Assembly (NCBI GenBank): GCA_002437495.1
Contig: DJQA01000018.1
Location: 1-64,000 of the forward strand
Length of the DNA: 64,000 nucleotides
Direction: 5' to 3'
Origin: Prevotellaceae bacterium UBA6398
GTDB lineage: Bacteria; Bacteroidota; Bacteroidia; Bacteroidales; Bacteroidaceae
Part shown: one piece after another, positions 1 to 9,655 of the stretch
Position numbering within the stretch: the first letter of the stretch is position 1
Layout: the number at the start of each line of letters is the position of its first letter
Made by a program: the position numbers and the translations under genes
The notes under the pieces: model-generated
Database searches by the model: none
The model's input: only the letters and a program-made list of their open reading frames with translations
What the model was told of the DNA's origin: nothing

Positions 1-1092
1 ATGGAAGGTTATATGCTTCTTGATGCCAGCAGCCTCTATCCATTTCTTCAATGGTTTCGAAATCCATGCCGCATTCTGCAACCCTGCAAACACAAGGAGT
101 TCTTCATCATCGGGGCGATTGCCACACATGGCATATGCCTGGTCGGAGATTGGAAGGTATGCACCAACCTTTGTCTTTATCTGTGAAATGTCTATGCGCC
201 AACTGCCGTTACTCGTCTGTGTGATTTGTTTCCACTTCAAGTTTTTGATGTCTATATGGCGCAAGCCTGTCAAGATAGAGAAAAAAGATGCACGTCTTAG
301 TACATCACTCTCGCAAGGAGTGTCTGCCAAGCGCTTCACTTCGTCAAGAGTGAGTGAGGCTCGCAGCTTGTCTTCCGAAGGAATGCCTTTCACCTTGGCA
401 CTCACATCCACCGTGAGGTATTCGTCAATGAAAGCTTGTTTCACCCCAGCCTTGACAATGGCAAAATAGGTAGAGGCAGTATTGCGTGACACCGTCCCTT
501 TCTTGTTTCCTCCCAAAGGAGCGCGAAGCAGAAACATCTTGATGTCTTCCAACAATTTTACAGATATAGCCTTGAAAGGTATTGGTTTTCCTTCTGAATA
601 TATCTTCAGCAATTCTCCCACACGGTTCCAATTCACGATGATGGCATTGGAACTGTTGGGATGACGTTTGTCTATGATGTCAATGAAATATTTAATGAAG
701 TCTTGCGCACTACGTTCATTCTGTTCAATGATTTCTTCCTCACGGTCGGAATACAGAGCGGCATTGTCATATTCGTGTTGACGGAGTTTGCGCACGTTGT
801 CCGCATAGATGCAAGCCTCTTGGTCAATGCGCGACTTGCACTGGATAATACCATTTACGTCACGTTTAGGCTTGTAGTTGAATGAGCCGTCGGGCAACAC
901 ACGGGCTATGGATGACAAGTCCCATTGTGGGGTTGAGATGGTTCGGTTTACAGACTCCACCACACGGCTTGGCTTGTCGACTCCTTTCTTGAACACTGGG
1001 TATGACTCAATGAACAGATACCACTCATTGTCATGGTGAATGGACTTGCGTAGCTTCACGGTCACCTTCGTATTTGATAATGCTTTCTTCAT
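1..1092 (-). CDS. Tyrosine site-specific recombinase (integrase), 3' end beyond the window
   Basis: The frame is open from the ATG at 1092 to the window edge: 364 residues with no stop, so the C-terminus is missing. Residues 1-120 form an Arm-type N-terminal region. About 125-235 is a SAM-like core-binding domain, and the catalytic domain follows. TGLRHIDIKNLKW (Arg278) is the first catalytic box. TKVG near 308 fits the beta-hairpin lysine. The visible sequence ends at ITFH, where the HxxR box would begin; the catalytic Tyr would lie outside. This is the Bacteroidales conjugative-transposon type of integrase. It starts 7 bases after the preceding helix-turn-helix gene and is probably cotranscribed with it. 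It would integrate or excise an element lying mostly left of the window. Confidence 0.9.
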   Translation of the reverse strand, partial: MKKALSNTKVTVKLRKSIHHDNEWYLFIESYPVFKKGVDKPSRVVESVNRTISTPQWDLSSIARVLPDGSFNYKPKRDVNGIIQCKSRIDQEACIYADNVRKLRQHEYDNAALYSDREEEIIEQNERSAQDFIKYFIDIIDKRHPNSSNAIIVNWNRVGELLKIYSEGKPIPFKAISVKLLEDIKMFLLRAPLGGNKKGTVSRNTASTYFAIVKAGVKQAFIDEYLTVDVSAKVKGIPSEDKLRASLTLDEVKRLADTPCESDVLRRASFFSILTGLRHIDIKNLKWKQITQTSNGSWRIDISQIKTKVGAYLPISDQAYAMCGNRPDDEELLVFAGLQNAAWISKPLKKWIEAAGIKKHITFH

Positions 1093-1099
1093 ATTCGGT

Positions 1100-1663
1100 T
1101 TATTCTATTTCAGATTTATACAAATTGTCTATTTCTTCCTTGGGTACATACACATAGTTGCCTATCTGCCGTGACGGAATGGAATATTTGCGGATATGCG
1201 CCCATACAGAGCTGTCGTTGATGTGGTAGAGGTTACATATCTCGCCGATGGTATAACAGTCCTCGGGTTCCATACTGTATCTTTTGGGTATAGGCTTCTC
1301 TCTTTCTGCAATACTTTCTTTTCTGGTGAGAAACATCGTTTCCAAGGCAGAGCGTTTTATTCGGGTGAGCCGCTTGCCAACGTTGATGGCAGGAATAACA
1401 CCTGTCTTTATCAGCCGATAGAGTGTAGTACGTTCCACTCCGAACATCGCCACCGCCTCCTTCACCGACACATATTCCCTAATGTCAGGAATGTGTTGTG
1501 CCAAGCGATTCAACTTCTCGTTCTTCTCCTTTGCGTCCTTCTTTCGTTTCCAAGCCACCTTGCTGCACTTAGGCGAACAATACTGGCTGTCAAGAGTCTT
1601 GGCGAGGAACACTTCTCCACAGACTTTGCACTTGCGCTTGATTTCAAATCCTATTGCCGGCAT
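1100..1663 (-). CDS. Helix-turn-helix (excisionase-like) protein with zinc-ribbon-like N-terminus
   Basis: A 187-residue protein. The N-terminus carries CKVCGEVF and YCSPKCS, four cysteines spaced like a small zinc ribbon, followed by a lysine-rich stretch. Two helix-turn-helix segments follow: VSVKEAVAMFGVERTTLYRLI, and a second one around YTIGEICNLYHINDSSVWAHI. Each ends in a wing-like segment (VGKRLTRIKRSAL and IGNYVYVPKEEI), as in MerR/excisionase-type helix-turn-helix_17 domains. An upstream ATG at 1717 is in frame, but the ATG at 1663 sits just before the conserved part and was preferred. It immediately precedes the integrase gene on the same strand, so a role in recombination directionality or element regulation is inferred, not shown. 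Confidence 0.75.
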   Translation of the reverse strand: MPAIGFEIKRKCKVCGEVFLAKTLDSQYCSPKCSKVAWKRKKDAKEKNEKLNRLAQHIPDIREYVSVKEAVAMFGVERTTLYRLIKTGVIPAINVGKRLTRIKRSALETMFLTRKESIAEREKPIPKRYSMEPEDCYTIGEICNLYHINDSSVWAHIRKYSIPSRQIGNYVYVPKEEIDNLYKSEIE

Positions 1664-1810
1664 ATTATCTACTTTTAAGTATGCATTAGTATGTATAGGT
1701 AGGAACAAGTCCCACATTATCTACTTTTTCGTTGTGTTGCAAATGTGCTGCAAATAAGCGGTAAACAAGCGCATAACAAAGGCATAAGAAACAAGACCCC
1801 TATAAACGCA

Positions 1811-1843
1811 AAAAGCGTGCAACTCATTGAGCTGCACGCTTTT
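1811..1843 (-). terminator. Intrinsic terminator downstream of dnaK
   Basis: An 11-bp perfect stem pairs AAAAGCGTGCA with TGCACGCTTTT across an 11-base loop that contains an inner CTCA/TGAG pairing. Read on the minus strand it ends in T residues, 34 bases beyond the dnaK stop. The A/T flanks are symmetric, so it could also act on plus-strand transcripts. Confidence 0.85.
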
Positions 1844-1876
1844 GCTTATTGTTTATTATGTGTTTTCTTCTTGGCA

Positions 1877-3811
1877 CTACTTAACCTCCTCGAAGTCGGC
1901 GTCTTGGATATCGTCATCCTTTTTGCTGTCGCTCGAAGATGTGTTCGATTGCTGGTTTCCTGTGGAGCTTGCGCCTCCGGCTGCACCTGCTCCCGGGTTA
2001 GCGCCCGTTTGCTGGTACATCTGTGCGCTGGCTGCCTGCCAAGCCTCGTTCAGTTCTTTTATTGCGGCATCTATGGCTGCAACATCGCCGTTCTTGTGAG
2101 CGTCTTTCAACGTTTGGAGAGCTTTTTCTATCGCAGGTTTCTTGTCGGCAGGAAGTTTGTCGCCCAATTCCTTCAGCTGATTCTCTGTCTGGAATATCAT
2201 GCTGTCGGCTTCGTTCAACTTGTCTATACGCTCTTTCTGCTTCTTGTCAGCCTCTGCATTCTGCTCCGCCTCGTTCTTCATGCGGTCTATTTCTTCTTTG
2301 CTCAAACCGCTCGATGCTTCAATACGTATTTCCTGCTCCTTTCCGGTGGCTTTATCCTTTGCAGATACTTTCAATATGCCGTTTGCATCGATATCGAACG
2401 AGACTTCTATCTGTGGAACTCCACGGCGAGCCGGTGATATGCCTGTAAGGTTGAACTGGCCTATGCTCTTGTTCTGAGCCGCCATCGGACGCTCACCCTG
2501 CAGCACATGAATTGTTACTTCGGTTTGGTTATCGGCTGCAGTAGAGAATGTCTGAGTCTTCTTGCAAGGTATGGTGGTATTTGCGTCTATGAGTTTTGTC
2601 ATCACTCCGCCAAGCGTCTCTATACCAAGAGACAGCGGCGTTACATCAAGAAGTACTATATCACCTACTCCACTCTCCTTGTTAAGGATGGCACCTTGGA
2701 TGCTTGCGCCCACGGCAACAACCTCATCGGGATTGACTCCTTTCGAAGGTACTTTGCCAAAGAAATCTTGAACAGCCTTCTGCACGGCAGGTATACGGCT
2801 TGAACCACCTACCAAAATAACTTCATCGATGTCGGAAGTGCTGATATTTGCATCTGCAATTGCCTTTTGACAAGGTTCGAGACAGCTTTGTATCAAGTCG
2901 TGGCACAGGCTCTCGAATTTTGCACGCGTCAAGGTCTTTACCAAGTGTTTAGGTGTTCCGTCAACCACCGTTATATATGGCAGGTTGATTTCCGTGGAAG
3001 CCGAAGACGAAAGTTCTATCTTTGCCTTTTCGGCAGCCTCCTTAACACGCTGCATTGCCATAGGATCCTTTGTTAGGTCGGCTCCTTCTTCGTTCTTGAA
3101 CTCGCCTACCAGCCAATCCATTATTTTTTGGTCGAAGTCATCGCCACCCAGATGGGTGTTACCGTTGGTGGAAAGCACTTCAAACACGCCGCCACCGAAT
3201 TCAAGGATAGATATATCAAATGTACCACCACCAAGGTCGAACACTGCTATCTTCATATCCTTTTTAGCCTTGTCAAGACCGTATGCGAGCGCAGCCGCAG
3301 TAGGTTCGTTAACTATACGTTTAACGTTAAGACCTGCTATTTCGCCGGCCTCCTTTGTTGCTTGACGCTGCGAGTCGGAGAAGTATGCAGGTACGGTGAT
3401 AACGGCATCGGTTACCTTCTGACCAAGATAATCTTCAGCGGTTTTCTTCATTTTCTGCAATATCATTGCCGAAATCTCCTGCGGGGTGTACAGCCTTCCG
3501 TCAATGTCAACACGCGGAGTGTTGTTTTCGCCACGCTCTACTTTATAAGGCACGCGGCTTATTTCCTGTTGCACCTGGTCGTAGGTTTCGCCCATGAATC
3601 TCTTTATGGAGTATATTGTGTTTTTAGGATTGGTTACTGCCTGACGTTTGGCAGGGTCGCCCACCTTTCTCTCACCGTCTTTTGTGAATGCCACCACACT
3701 CGGAGTGGTGCGTTTGCCTTCACTGTTTGCTATTACAACCGGCTCGTTGCCTTCAAATACGGCAACACAGGAATTGGTTGTACCTAAGTCGATTCCAATA
3801 ATCTTTCCCAT
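1877..3811 (-). CDS. dnaK: Molecular chaperone DnaK (Hsp70)
   Basis: A 644-residue, full-length Hsp70, the ATP-dependent cytosolic chaperone that works with DnaJ and GrpE. The N-terminus GKIIGIDLGTTNSCVAV is the phosphate-1 motif. FDLGGGTFDISIL and VGGSSRIPAVQ are further nucleotide-binding motifs, and DVTPLSLGIETLGG starts the substrate-binding domain. A Gly/Ser/Asn-rich tail ends in DADFEEVK, matching the EEVD-like bacterial end. The gene stands alone here: neither dnaJ nor grpE is adjacent. A sigma-54-like promoter lies 75 bases upstream and a terminator follows. Confidence 0.99.
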   Translation of the reverse strand: MGKIIGIDLGTTNSCVAVFEGNEPVVIANSEGKRTTPSVVAFTKDGERKVGDPAKRQAVTNPKNTIYSIKRFMGETYDQVQQEISRVPYKVERGENNTPRVDIDGRLYTPQEISAMILQKMKKTAEDYLGQKVTDAVITVPAYFSDSQRQATKEAGEIAGLNVKRIVNEPTAAALAYGLDKAKKDMKIAVFDLGGGTFDISILEFGGGVFEVLSTNGNTHLGGDDFDQKIMDWLVGEFKNEEGADLTKDPMAMQRVKEAAEKAKIELSSSASTEINLPYITVVDGTPKHLVKTLTRAKFESLCHDLIQSCLEPCQKAIADANISTSDIDEVILVGGSSRIPAVQKAVQDFFGKVPSKGVNPDEVVAVGASIQGAILNKESGVGDIVLLDVTPLSLGIETLGGVMTKLIDANTTIPCKKTQTFSTAADNQTEVTIHVLQGERPMAAQNKSIGQFNLTGISPARRGVPQIEVSFDIDANGILKVSAKDKATGKEQEIRIEASSGLSKEEIDRMKNEAEQNAEADKKQKERIDKLNEADSMIFQTENQLKELGDKLPADKKPAIEKALQTLKDAHKNGDVAAIDAAIKELNEAWQAASAQMYQQTGANPGAGAAGGASSTGNQQSNTSSSDSKKDDDIQDADFEEVK

Positions 3812-3854
3812 AATTTATTTTACTTTTTATTGTTGTTTTCGTTTATGTTATGCC

Positions 3855-3870
3855 GCCCGCTCTTTCGGGC
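3855..3870 (-). promoter_or_regulatory. Hairpin near the predicted dnaK mRNA 5' end
   Basis: GCCCG pairs with CGGGC around a 6-base loop. With transcription starting about 12 bases after the -12 element of the sigma-54-like promoter (near 3875), this hairpin would sit within the first 20 bases of the transcript. A 5'-protective role is inference. Confidence 0.5.
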
Positions 3871-3885
3871 AGCTGCTTATACAAA

Positions 3886-3901
3886 AGCAATGAGTGTGCC
3901 A
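3886..3901 (-). promoter_or_regulatory. Sigma-54 (RpoN)-type promoter of dnaK
   Basis: The minus strand reads TGGCACACTCATTGCT. It matches the sigma-54 consensus TGGCAC-N5-TTGCW, with GG and GC separated by the required 12 positions. No TAnnTTTG element was seen between it and the dnaK ATG. The predicted start is near 3875, giving a leader of about 64 bases. Confidence 0.65.
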
Positions 3902-3961
3902 AAACTTTTTTGCCGCCGCTGTTTTTTGAATGTTTTGCGTTGCAACGCCGCCGCATGACAT

Positions 3962-3979
3962 TTTGGCACGCCTGCCAAA
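3962..3979. promoter_or_regulatory. 18-bp palindrome upstream of the sigma-54-like dnaK promoter
   Basis: TTTGGCACGCCTGCCAAA is a perfect inverted repeat of 7 bp around CGCC. It lies about 87-104 bp upstream of the predicted dnaK start, the usual distance for an enhancer-binding activator of sigma-54. A further TTGGCA half-site follows at 3986-3991. No bound protein is known from the sequence. Confidence 0.5.
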
Positions 3980-4040
3980 GCACTGTTGGCAATATGCTGA
4001 CCGAAATTCTCGCGCTCTAACGGCATCCTGCGCACACCCG

Positions 4041-4258
4041 TTCGGGACCGGATACCGCAAACGACATACAAGCCGCACAAGACATTGAGTTTCAAAGCAA
4101 TGCACCCATAAACACAAACCAATATAACGCTTTGTCTTTCAAGGGTTTGAAATGGGCAAAAAAAGGTCTGATGTAGTTTGAATTACATCAGACATAATTT
4201 TTTCTGCATCAGACATAGTTTTTCCTGTGTCCCATGTAGTTTTTTGCAGGTGCTTGGA
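4041..4258 (+). repeat. Composite intergenic repeat R1 with a 21-bp-phased array (4162-4239)
   Basis: A segment of about 215 bp that recurs at 9441-9655, where the shared blocks include AAGCCGCACAAGACATTGAG and ACACAAACCAATATAAC. The right part is a four-unit array with 15-bp units starting at 4162, 4183, 4204 and 4225, exactly 21 bp apart. Units 1 and 2 form a perfect hairpin (GTCTGATGTA/TACATCAGAC). The rest of the dnaK-to-RM gap (3812-4310) holds only the promoter elements and terminator listed separately. Confidence 0.85.
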
Positions 4259-4285
4259 AAAGGGCTGCTCTGGCGGCAATACGGC

Positions 4286-4311
4286 AAAACCGCGCAAACC
4301 TGCGCGGTTTT
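4286..4311 (-). terminator. Intrinsic terminator of the type ISP gene
   Basis: AAAACCGCGCA and TGCGCGGTTTT form an 11-bp perfect stem with a 4-base loop. On the minus strand it ends in TTTT and overlaps the final stop codon by one base. Confidence 0.85.
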
Positions 4312-7300
4312 CAGAACTTCAGCCCCGGCAGCGAGTTAACGATGTCAACAGTCCGGACTGAGAGATTTATCACCGAGAGCAGGAGGTCGTAAATGTAAGA
4401 GGGATTCTTGTGTTCACGGCCCCATTCGTTGGGGTCGTTGATGATGAGGGATTTTGAATCCTGTGAAACCGCATACCGCTCCATAACCCACTCGATGGCG
4501 GATTTTCCGTTGACGACATACTCATAGGCTTTCGCCGGTATGTTCTCTATGGTTATGCTTTCATTGTAAACTATGCGCGACTTGTCGGGAACGAGTTTCC
4601 CCGATTCATCCCTTACCTTGGGGAATGTCATCTTATCGACATGATAACGGGTATATGCGGGACCGCCCTCTTCTGCCTCCCTTTTAAGCATCTTCGTAAC
4701 CACACACGCACATGGAGGAACTTGCTCGTAATTCAAATGCAGTCCGGCAAGAGCCTTTCCCGCCTTATAGAAAGCCATGAAGTCTTCCACATTATCAACA
4801 ACAGGGATACGTGGCAGGGACTTCCTCAGGTCTGCGGCAAAGCGTTCACGCCACTGCGGCGAATGCAACACGCCATATACGTAATAGAATATGTGCTCTT
4901 TTGTGACAGCCTTGGAGTTGCCGAAGCGCTTGCGCACTTCATTCAAGATCCAGTCTGATATCCCATCGTGGCGGACGTAATCTTCAGCGCCGCTCCCGTC
5001 ATCGAACAGCGACCGCTGCACCACATCCTTTTTCTCATACCAGTATAGCGGGAAGCACTGGCTTTTCCCCACATATTCGAGGTCTGGCAAAGTGTCAGTA
5101 ATCAGGCATGAGAAATCCTTGTTCACTCCCGTGCCGCTTACGCAAATAACAATGTTTTCCGCCTCCCGGCAAGGGAAGAGATGCGGTACTCTGTACCGCA
5201 TCTCGACAAGGGGGGGTGTACCACAAAAGGTTTTGCCTGAAAAACGGACGGTAAGAGGCGGTGCGTATTTCGGCTTAGGCAAAATCATAGGTTCTGCCTT
5301 TTTCCAGGTCATTCGTTACGGCGCGCGTCCAGCTCAACTTGCGGGAATTGAAATCGGGCCCTCCGGCTTTGCCCGAAGCGACGGCCTCGCGGGTGGCGTT
5401 GTAAAAATCAATGCTTTCGCGGGCAACTTTTTCCACAGTCTTTGCCGACGAGTTATAAGACCACGAGTCGCGCTGTGTCTTGGCCCCGTTGCTGTTTGCC
5501 GTGAAGAACGACCGGCACGAAAGGTTGAACTTACTGTCGGGCGCAAGAGGCAGCAGCGTGTCGAAAAGCCCGTCCCGCTGGTTAATCCAGTCATGCTTTT
5601 CCGTGGGGGTGACGGTTTGCCATTCAAGCTCCCCGCTTTCCACCGACTTGAACTTCTTCACCAAGCCGAGCTTCTGCTCACGGGTGAGATAGTCGCCGAT
5701 GTCGTGGTAGTGGATGATGGCCTTCTCACCAGCTTTCTTAGGATTCTTGACAAGGAAGGTAATGGAGATTGGAGTACGGGTTCCCTGACCAAATACGTTG
5801 TCCTTTTCCTTTTGACGCAGCTCACCGCTTGTACGGGCGTTTCCACGGAGGTTCAGCACGTAAATGTCAGAAAATTCCGTTTCAAGGCAGGCGCGGAAGC
5901 CGTCCTGCGCATTGCCGTCAATCCACGAGCCGTTGCTGATGAACGCCACTATTCCTCCGTCGGGGTTGCCGGCAATGCGGTCTGACGCCCAGCGGAAAGC
6001 CTTAATGTAGCTGTCGTAAAGGGAGTTCTTGTTGGTTGCGCCGGTCTTCTTCGCATAAGTGGCGGCGATGCGGCTGTCCAAAACGGGGTATGACAGATTG
6101 GCCGCATTGTCATTGGCAGACTTCTGCCCCACGGAATAAGGCGGGTTGCCGATTATCACACGTATCGGGGCTTTCTTCTGCTTCTCCACCTCCTCGGAAT
6201 TTTCCCTGAAAAATTCAGAGGAAAAAGGTTGCTCCCCTGTTTCTGCCAGTTGGAATGTGTCCGTGAGGCAAATGCCGTCATAACTCACGTAACGGCCGGG
6301 CTTCATAAGATAATGGTACACGGCCTCTATGTTGACATCGGCAATATAATACGCAAGCAATACTATTTCATTGCAATGTATCTCATGGCGGTATTTGCGT
6401 TCCATGTCTTCGGGCTTGATAAGTCCAGACTGGAGCAGGCGCGTGATGAATGTGCCTGTTCCCGCAAACGGGTCAAGGATGTGCACATTCTCGTCCGAAA
6501 GCGTTGTGTTGAATTCGCGTTTCAGAATGCCATTTACGGAGTGGATTATAAAGTCAACACATTCGACAGGCGTATATACGATGCCAAGTTTTTCGACAGT
6601 AAGGGGGAACGCCCCCTTGAAAAACTTCTCATAAAGGTTCTTGATAATTGTTTGCTTTCCCTCCAGGTTGTCTATATTGCCTACATTGACGCGCACGGAC
6701 TCGTAAAAGGATTCCAGTCCGGCAGTGTCTTTGTCAAAACCGCCGAAAGTTTCCAGTTGCTCTATCATTTTGTGCATGGAGCGGCTTACCGCATTGTTGT
6801 TTACAAAGTCATAGTCTGCAAACAAAGCATCAAACACAGGTTGGGATATAAGATGCTGGGCCAGCATTTCGACAGCCTGCCCTTCGTCAACGGACGGATT
6901 AAGGTTGGTCTGCAATCCTTTGACGAATATGTCAAATTCTGATTTAAGCGCGGGAACTGCCGACACGAGTTTGGCAATTCTCTCCATGAACTTCTTTGCT
7001 ATAAGACCAACTTTCTTTGACCAGTTTTCCCAATAAAGCCTGTCTCCGCATTTTTCAACAAGTTTGGCATATATGCCCGACTGCATTTCCCCGAACCGAA
7101 GTTGTAACTGCCGTGCAACTTCCGCGTTTTCTATGTGCCGGGCATCTTGCTGGTCCTGCTTGTCTGATATGGCGTTGTGTCCTATGCCCGGCCCTCCGAC
7201 GACAACTTTTGATGACTTGTTCCTGTTGAGTGCAATCTTGTTGACTTCCGCGTTAAAATGATCGTCATGCGAACGAAGTGCATTGAGAATGCTCCATACC

Positions 7301-9255
7301 GTCGCAAAATAAGTGTTTTTGCTCAAGGCATCTTCGGGCTTCACGTCCGAAGGCACTACCACGGGAATGATAATGTAACCATATTTCTTTTCGTCAGGCT
7401 GTCCCTTTCGGAAATTCCGCATTACGCGACCCACCGACTGCACCACATCAACTTGCGAATTTCTGGAGGAAAGAAACAAGACGGCATCGAGCGCCGGAAC
7501 ATCGATACCCTCGGAAAGGCAACGGACATTTGTCAATATGCGGCATTCATTTTCGCCTATATTCTCATCAGCGAGCCACGCCAGTTGCTCATTGCGAACT
7601 TGTGAGTTCATAGAGCCGTCAATATGCCTGGCTTGCACTTCCACGACTTTCCTTCTTTCTTCCTCACTAATGGAATCGCGATATTTCTCACAAATGGCCG
7701 GCAATACTTCAGCGGTATTTACAGAAGTGCCGGGCGATTGGCTGTCCCCTATGGCGGAACAGAAGGCGATGGCCCTGTGCATTACGGTCGGGTCTGCATC
7801 CCAGGTGGCGTTTTTGTCGCCACGGATAATTTTGGAAAGGCCATTCACAATGCCGATTAGCTTTGAGGTGTCGTCAAAATTCAATTCTGCCTTGCCGGGG
7901 TCTTTAATTTCTTTAATGATTTTCTCAGGCAAATCATTTTCGTTCACAGTAAGCACGAGGACTTTGTAGTCGGTGAGAAGCCCATGCTCTACCGCGTATG
8001 AGAAATTGACACGGAAAAATTCCTCCCCGTAAAGTTTAGGGTCATCCATGGAGCAAAGAACCGCATCTTTCTCGGAAGCCTTAATCTTTGCGGATTGTCC
8101 GTACAGGCGGGGGGTTGCCGTCATGTAGAGACGTTTGCAGCCCTTGATATATTCCGCATCGTGTATCTTGGTAAAATTACTTTCATCCCTGTCTGAAAGC
8201 TTCACTCCGGTTGTCCTGTGCGCTTCATCGCAAACTATCAGGTCGAACTTTCCATACGCCCCGGCTGTTTGTTTAAGCATTTCAATTTGCGCAGTATGTA
8301 TGGCCTCTATGGACTGATACGTTGAAAACACAACTGTCAGTCCGTCATGGTTTTTATATAAGTTCAACTGCCTTGCAATGCTCTTTGGATTTGTGGTTGC
8401 AGGAACAGCGAGGTCAACAACACTTTCCTGCGCATCGTCAAAATCTTTCTTTATCTTGCGTGAGGCGCGGCTGTCCGAGCAAATGCAAATGCCCTTGATC
8501 GGATTTGACGCATCTGCACACCACGCATTAAGACTTTGCCCCAAAAGAGAAATGGAAGGCACCATGAAAAGCACCAAACCCTTATTGTGCAGCAAATCCT
8601 CGGCAATTTTCAGTGCCGTATATGTCTTTCCCGTACCGCAAGCCATGATAAGCTTGCCCCTGTCATGGCTTTGGAAATAACCGTGTGCGGCAGAAACCGC
8701 CCTGAGCTGGTGCTCACGCGGCTATTTGCCCGGCAGCACGGCTTCCTTTCCCTTAAGGCCGTCCATGAGCAGTTGCCAGTCAACCGGGGAGTTTTGCAAA
8801 TCGGCGACACCCACGCGGTTGAACGGCGGATTTTGGTTTTGTATTGCATCCTCGGCATTTTTTCCCCAATGGTTCGTAGTTGAAATCCACATCCGTTTTG
8901 CAAACGGAGTAGTTTGCAAAGTCTCCGAATCTTTGAATTGGCGGCTTGATGTTGCAAGGAAAGAATCTACAGCCGACTTGTCAATAACCGAATCTTCCTG
9001 ATAGCATTTACATTGAACCGCCCAATAATCGCCCTCTTCGGTACGTGCAACAAGATCTATGCCTGTATCATTTCCTCCAAGATCCGCACGGCTTGGAAAA
9101 TCCTCCCACAACCACACTTCTGTAAGGTTAGAATACCGAGGGTCTGAAAGCAACCATGAGCGCATCAAACGCTCGAACTGTGTACCCTTGTCTTTTTGCG
9201 TAAAGGACTCCGTTCTGAATTTACGTAGTATATCGTTAAAAGTCATAGCTGTCAA
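4311..9255 (-). pseudogene. Type ISP-like restriction-modification gene, broken by two in-frame stops and a frameshift
   Basis: Read from 9255 this is one LlaGI/type ISP-like polypeptide of about 1,640 codons. An N-terminal Mrr/PD-(D/E)xK nuclease (GNDTGIDLVA, AVQCKCY) is followed by a superfamily 2 helicase (ACGTGKT, CDEAHRT, TATPRLYG, QSVGRVMRNF). Then come an adenine methyltransferase (LDPFAGTGTF, IGNPPYSVG) and a C-terminal target-recognition part (ENIVICVSGTGVNKDF, GKSQCFPLYWYE). The frame is interrupted by TAG at 8722-8724, just before PREHQLRAV, and by TAA at 5275-5277. After the TAA, homology resumes in the same frame (AEIRTASYRPFF). At a run of seven C residues on the minus strand (5210-5216) homology moves to another frame, which continues to 4311. 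The 8722-9255, 5275-8646 and 4311-5312 pieces are therefore one former gene. The likely ancestral protein cut and methylated DNA in a translocation-dependent way. The first start could also be the ATG at 9246. Confidence 0.88.
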
Positions 9256-9375
9256 AAAAAATCCTACTGCTGTTGAAGGTTAGCCACCCCATTGCGACAG
9301 CAATAAAGAACATCCTTTTTATTCCTGCGCCTAATCTGTTTTTGCCAGTTTTGCAGAGCTTTTCGATTTATTCCA

Positions 9376-9383
9376 CAAAGATA
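9376..9383 (-). promoter_or_regulatory. -7 element upstream of the type ISP gene
   Basis: The minus strand reads TATCTTTG, matching the Bacteroidota -7 consensus TAnnTTTG. No clear TTTG lies at -33, only a TTTT-containing stretch. It is about 120 bases upstream of the ATG at 9255. Confidence 0.5.
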
Positions 9384-9440
9384 GAAAATATACTTGGAAA
9401 ACACATCTAATACTTGATATTAAAAGTATTATTCACCAGT

Positions 9441-9655
9441 TTGGGACAAGTAAACCGCAAACAGCATCCAAGCCGCACAAGACATTGAGTTTCAGAACAA
9501 TGCACCTGCAAGCACAAACCAATATAACACTTTGTCTTTCAGGGGGTTGAAATAGGCAAAAAAGGTCTGATGTAGTTTTAATTATGTCTGATATAATTTT
9601 TCCTGCATAGGACATAATTTTTCACATGTCCTATGTAGTTTTCGGGGCATTTGCG
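9441..9655 (+). repeat. Composite intergenic repeat R2 with a 21-bp-phased array (9561-9638)
   Basis: A same-orientation copy of R1 (4041-4258), so the type ISP gene is flanked by direct repeats 5.4 kb apart. Array units start at 9561, 9582, 9603 and 9624. Units 3 and 4 can pair (ATAGGACAT/ATGTCCTAT). The divergent gap 9256-10020 otherwise contains only the two promoters. No small gene is evident. Confidence 0.85.

Noticed and set aside
4162..4239. 21-bp arrays as a CRISPR array
   Set aside because: The repeat units are degenerate, the 6-base linkers are nearly constant rather than unique spacers, every site has three or four units, and no cas gene is near.
5177..5202. Inverted repeat AGATGCGGTAC/GTACCGCATCT as a regulatory site
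   Set aside because: It lies within the coding part of the broken restriction gene (VEMRYRVPHLFP) and is probably incidental.
4486..5312. The 333-codon frame at 4311-5312 as an independent gene
   Set aside because: Its sequence is the C-terminal recognition part of the type ISP enzyme, and homology runs into it from the larger frame across the C7 tract.
5275..8724. Stop-codon reassignment or readthrough to explain the in-frame stops of the type ISP gene
   Set aside because: The stops are of two different kinds, a frameshift is also present, and all other genes in the window use TAA, TAG and TGA as normal stops.
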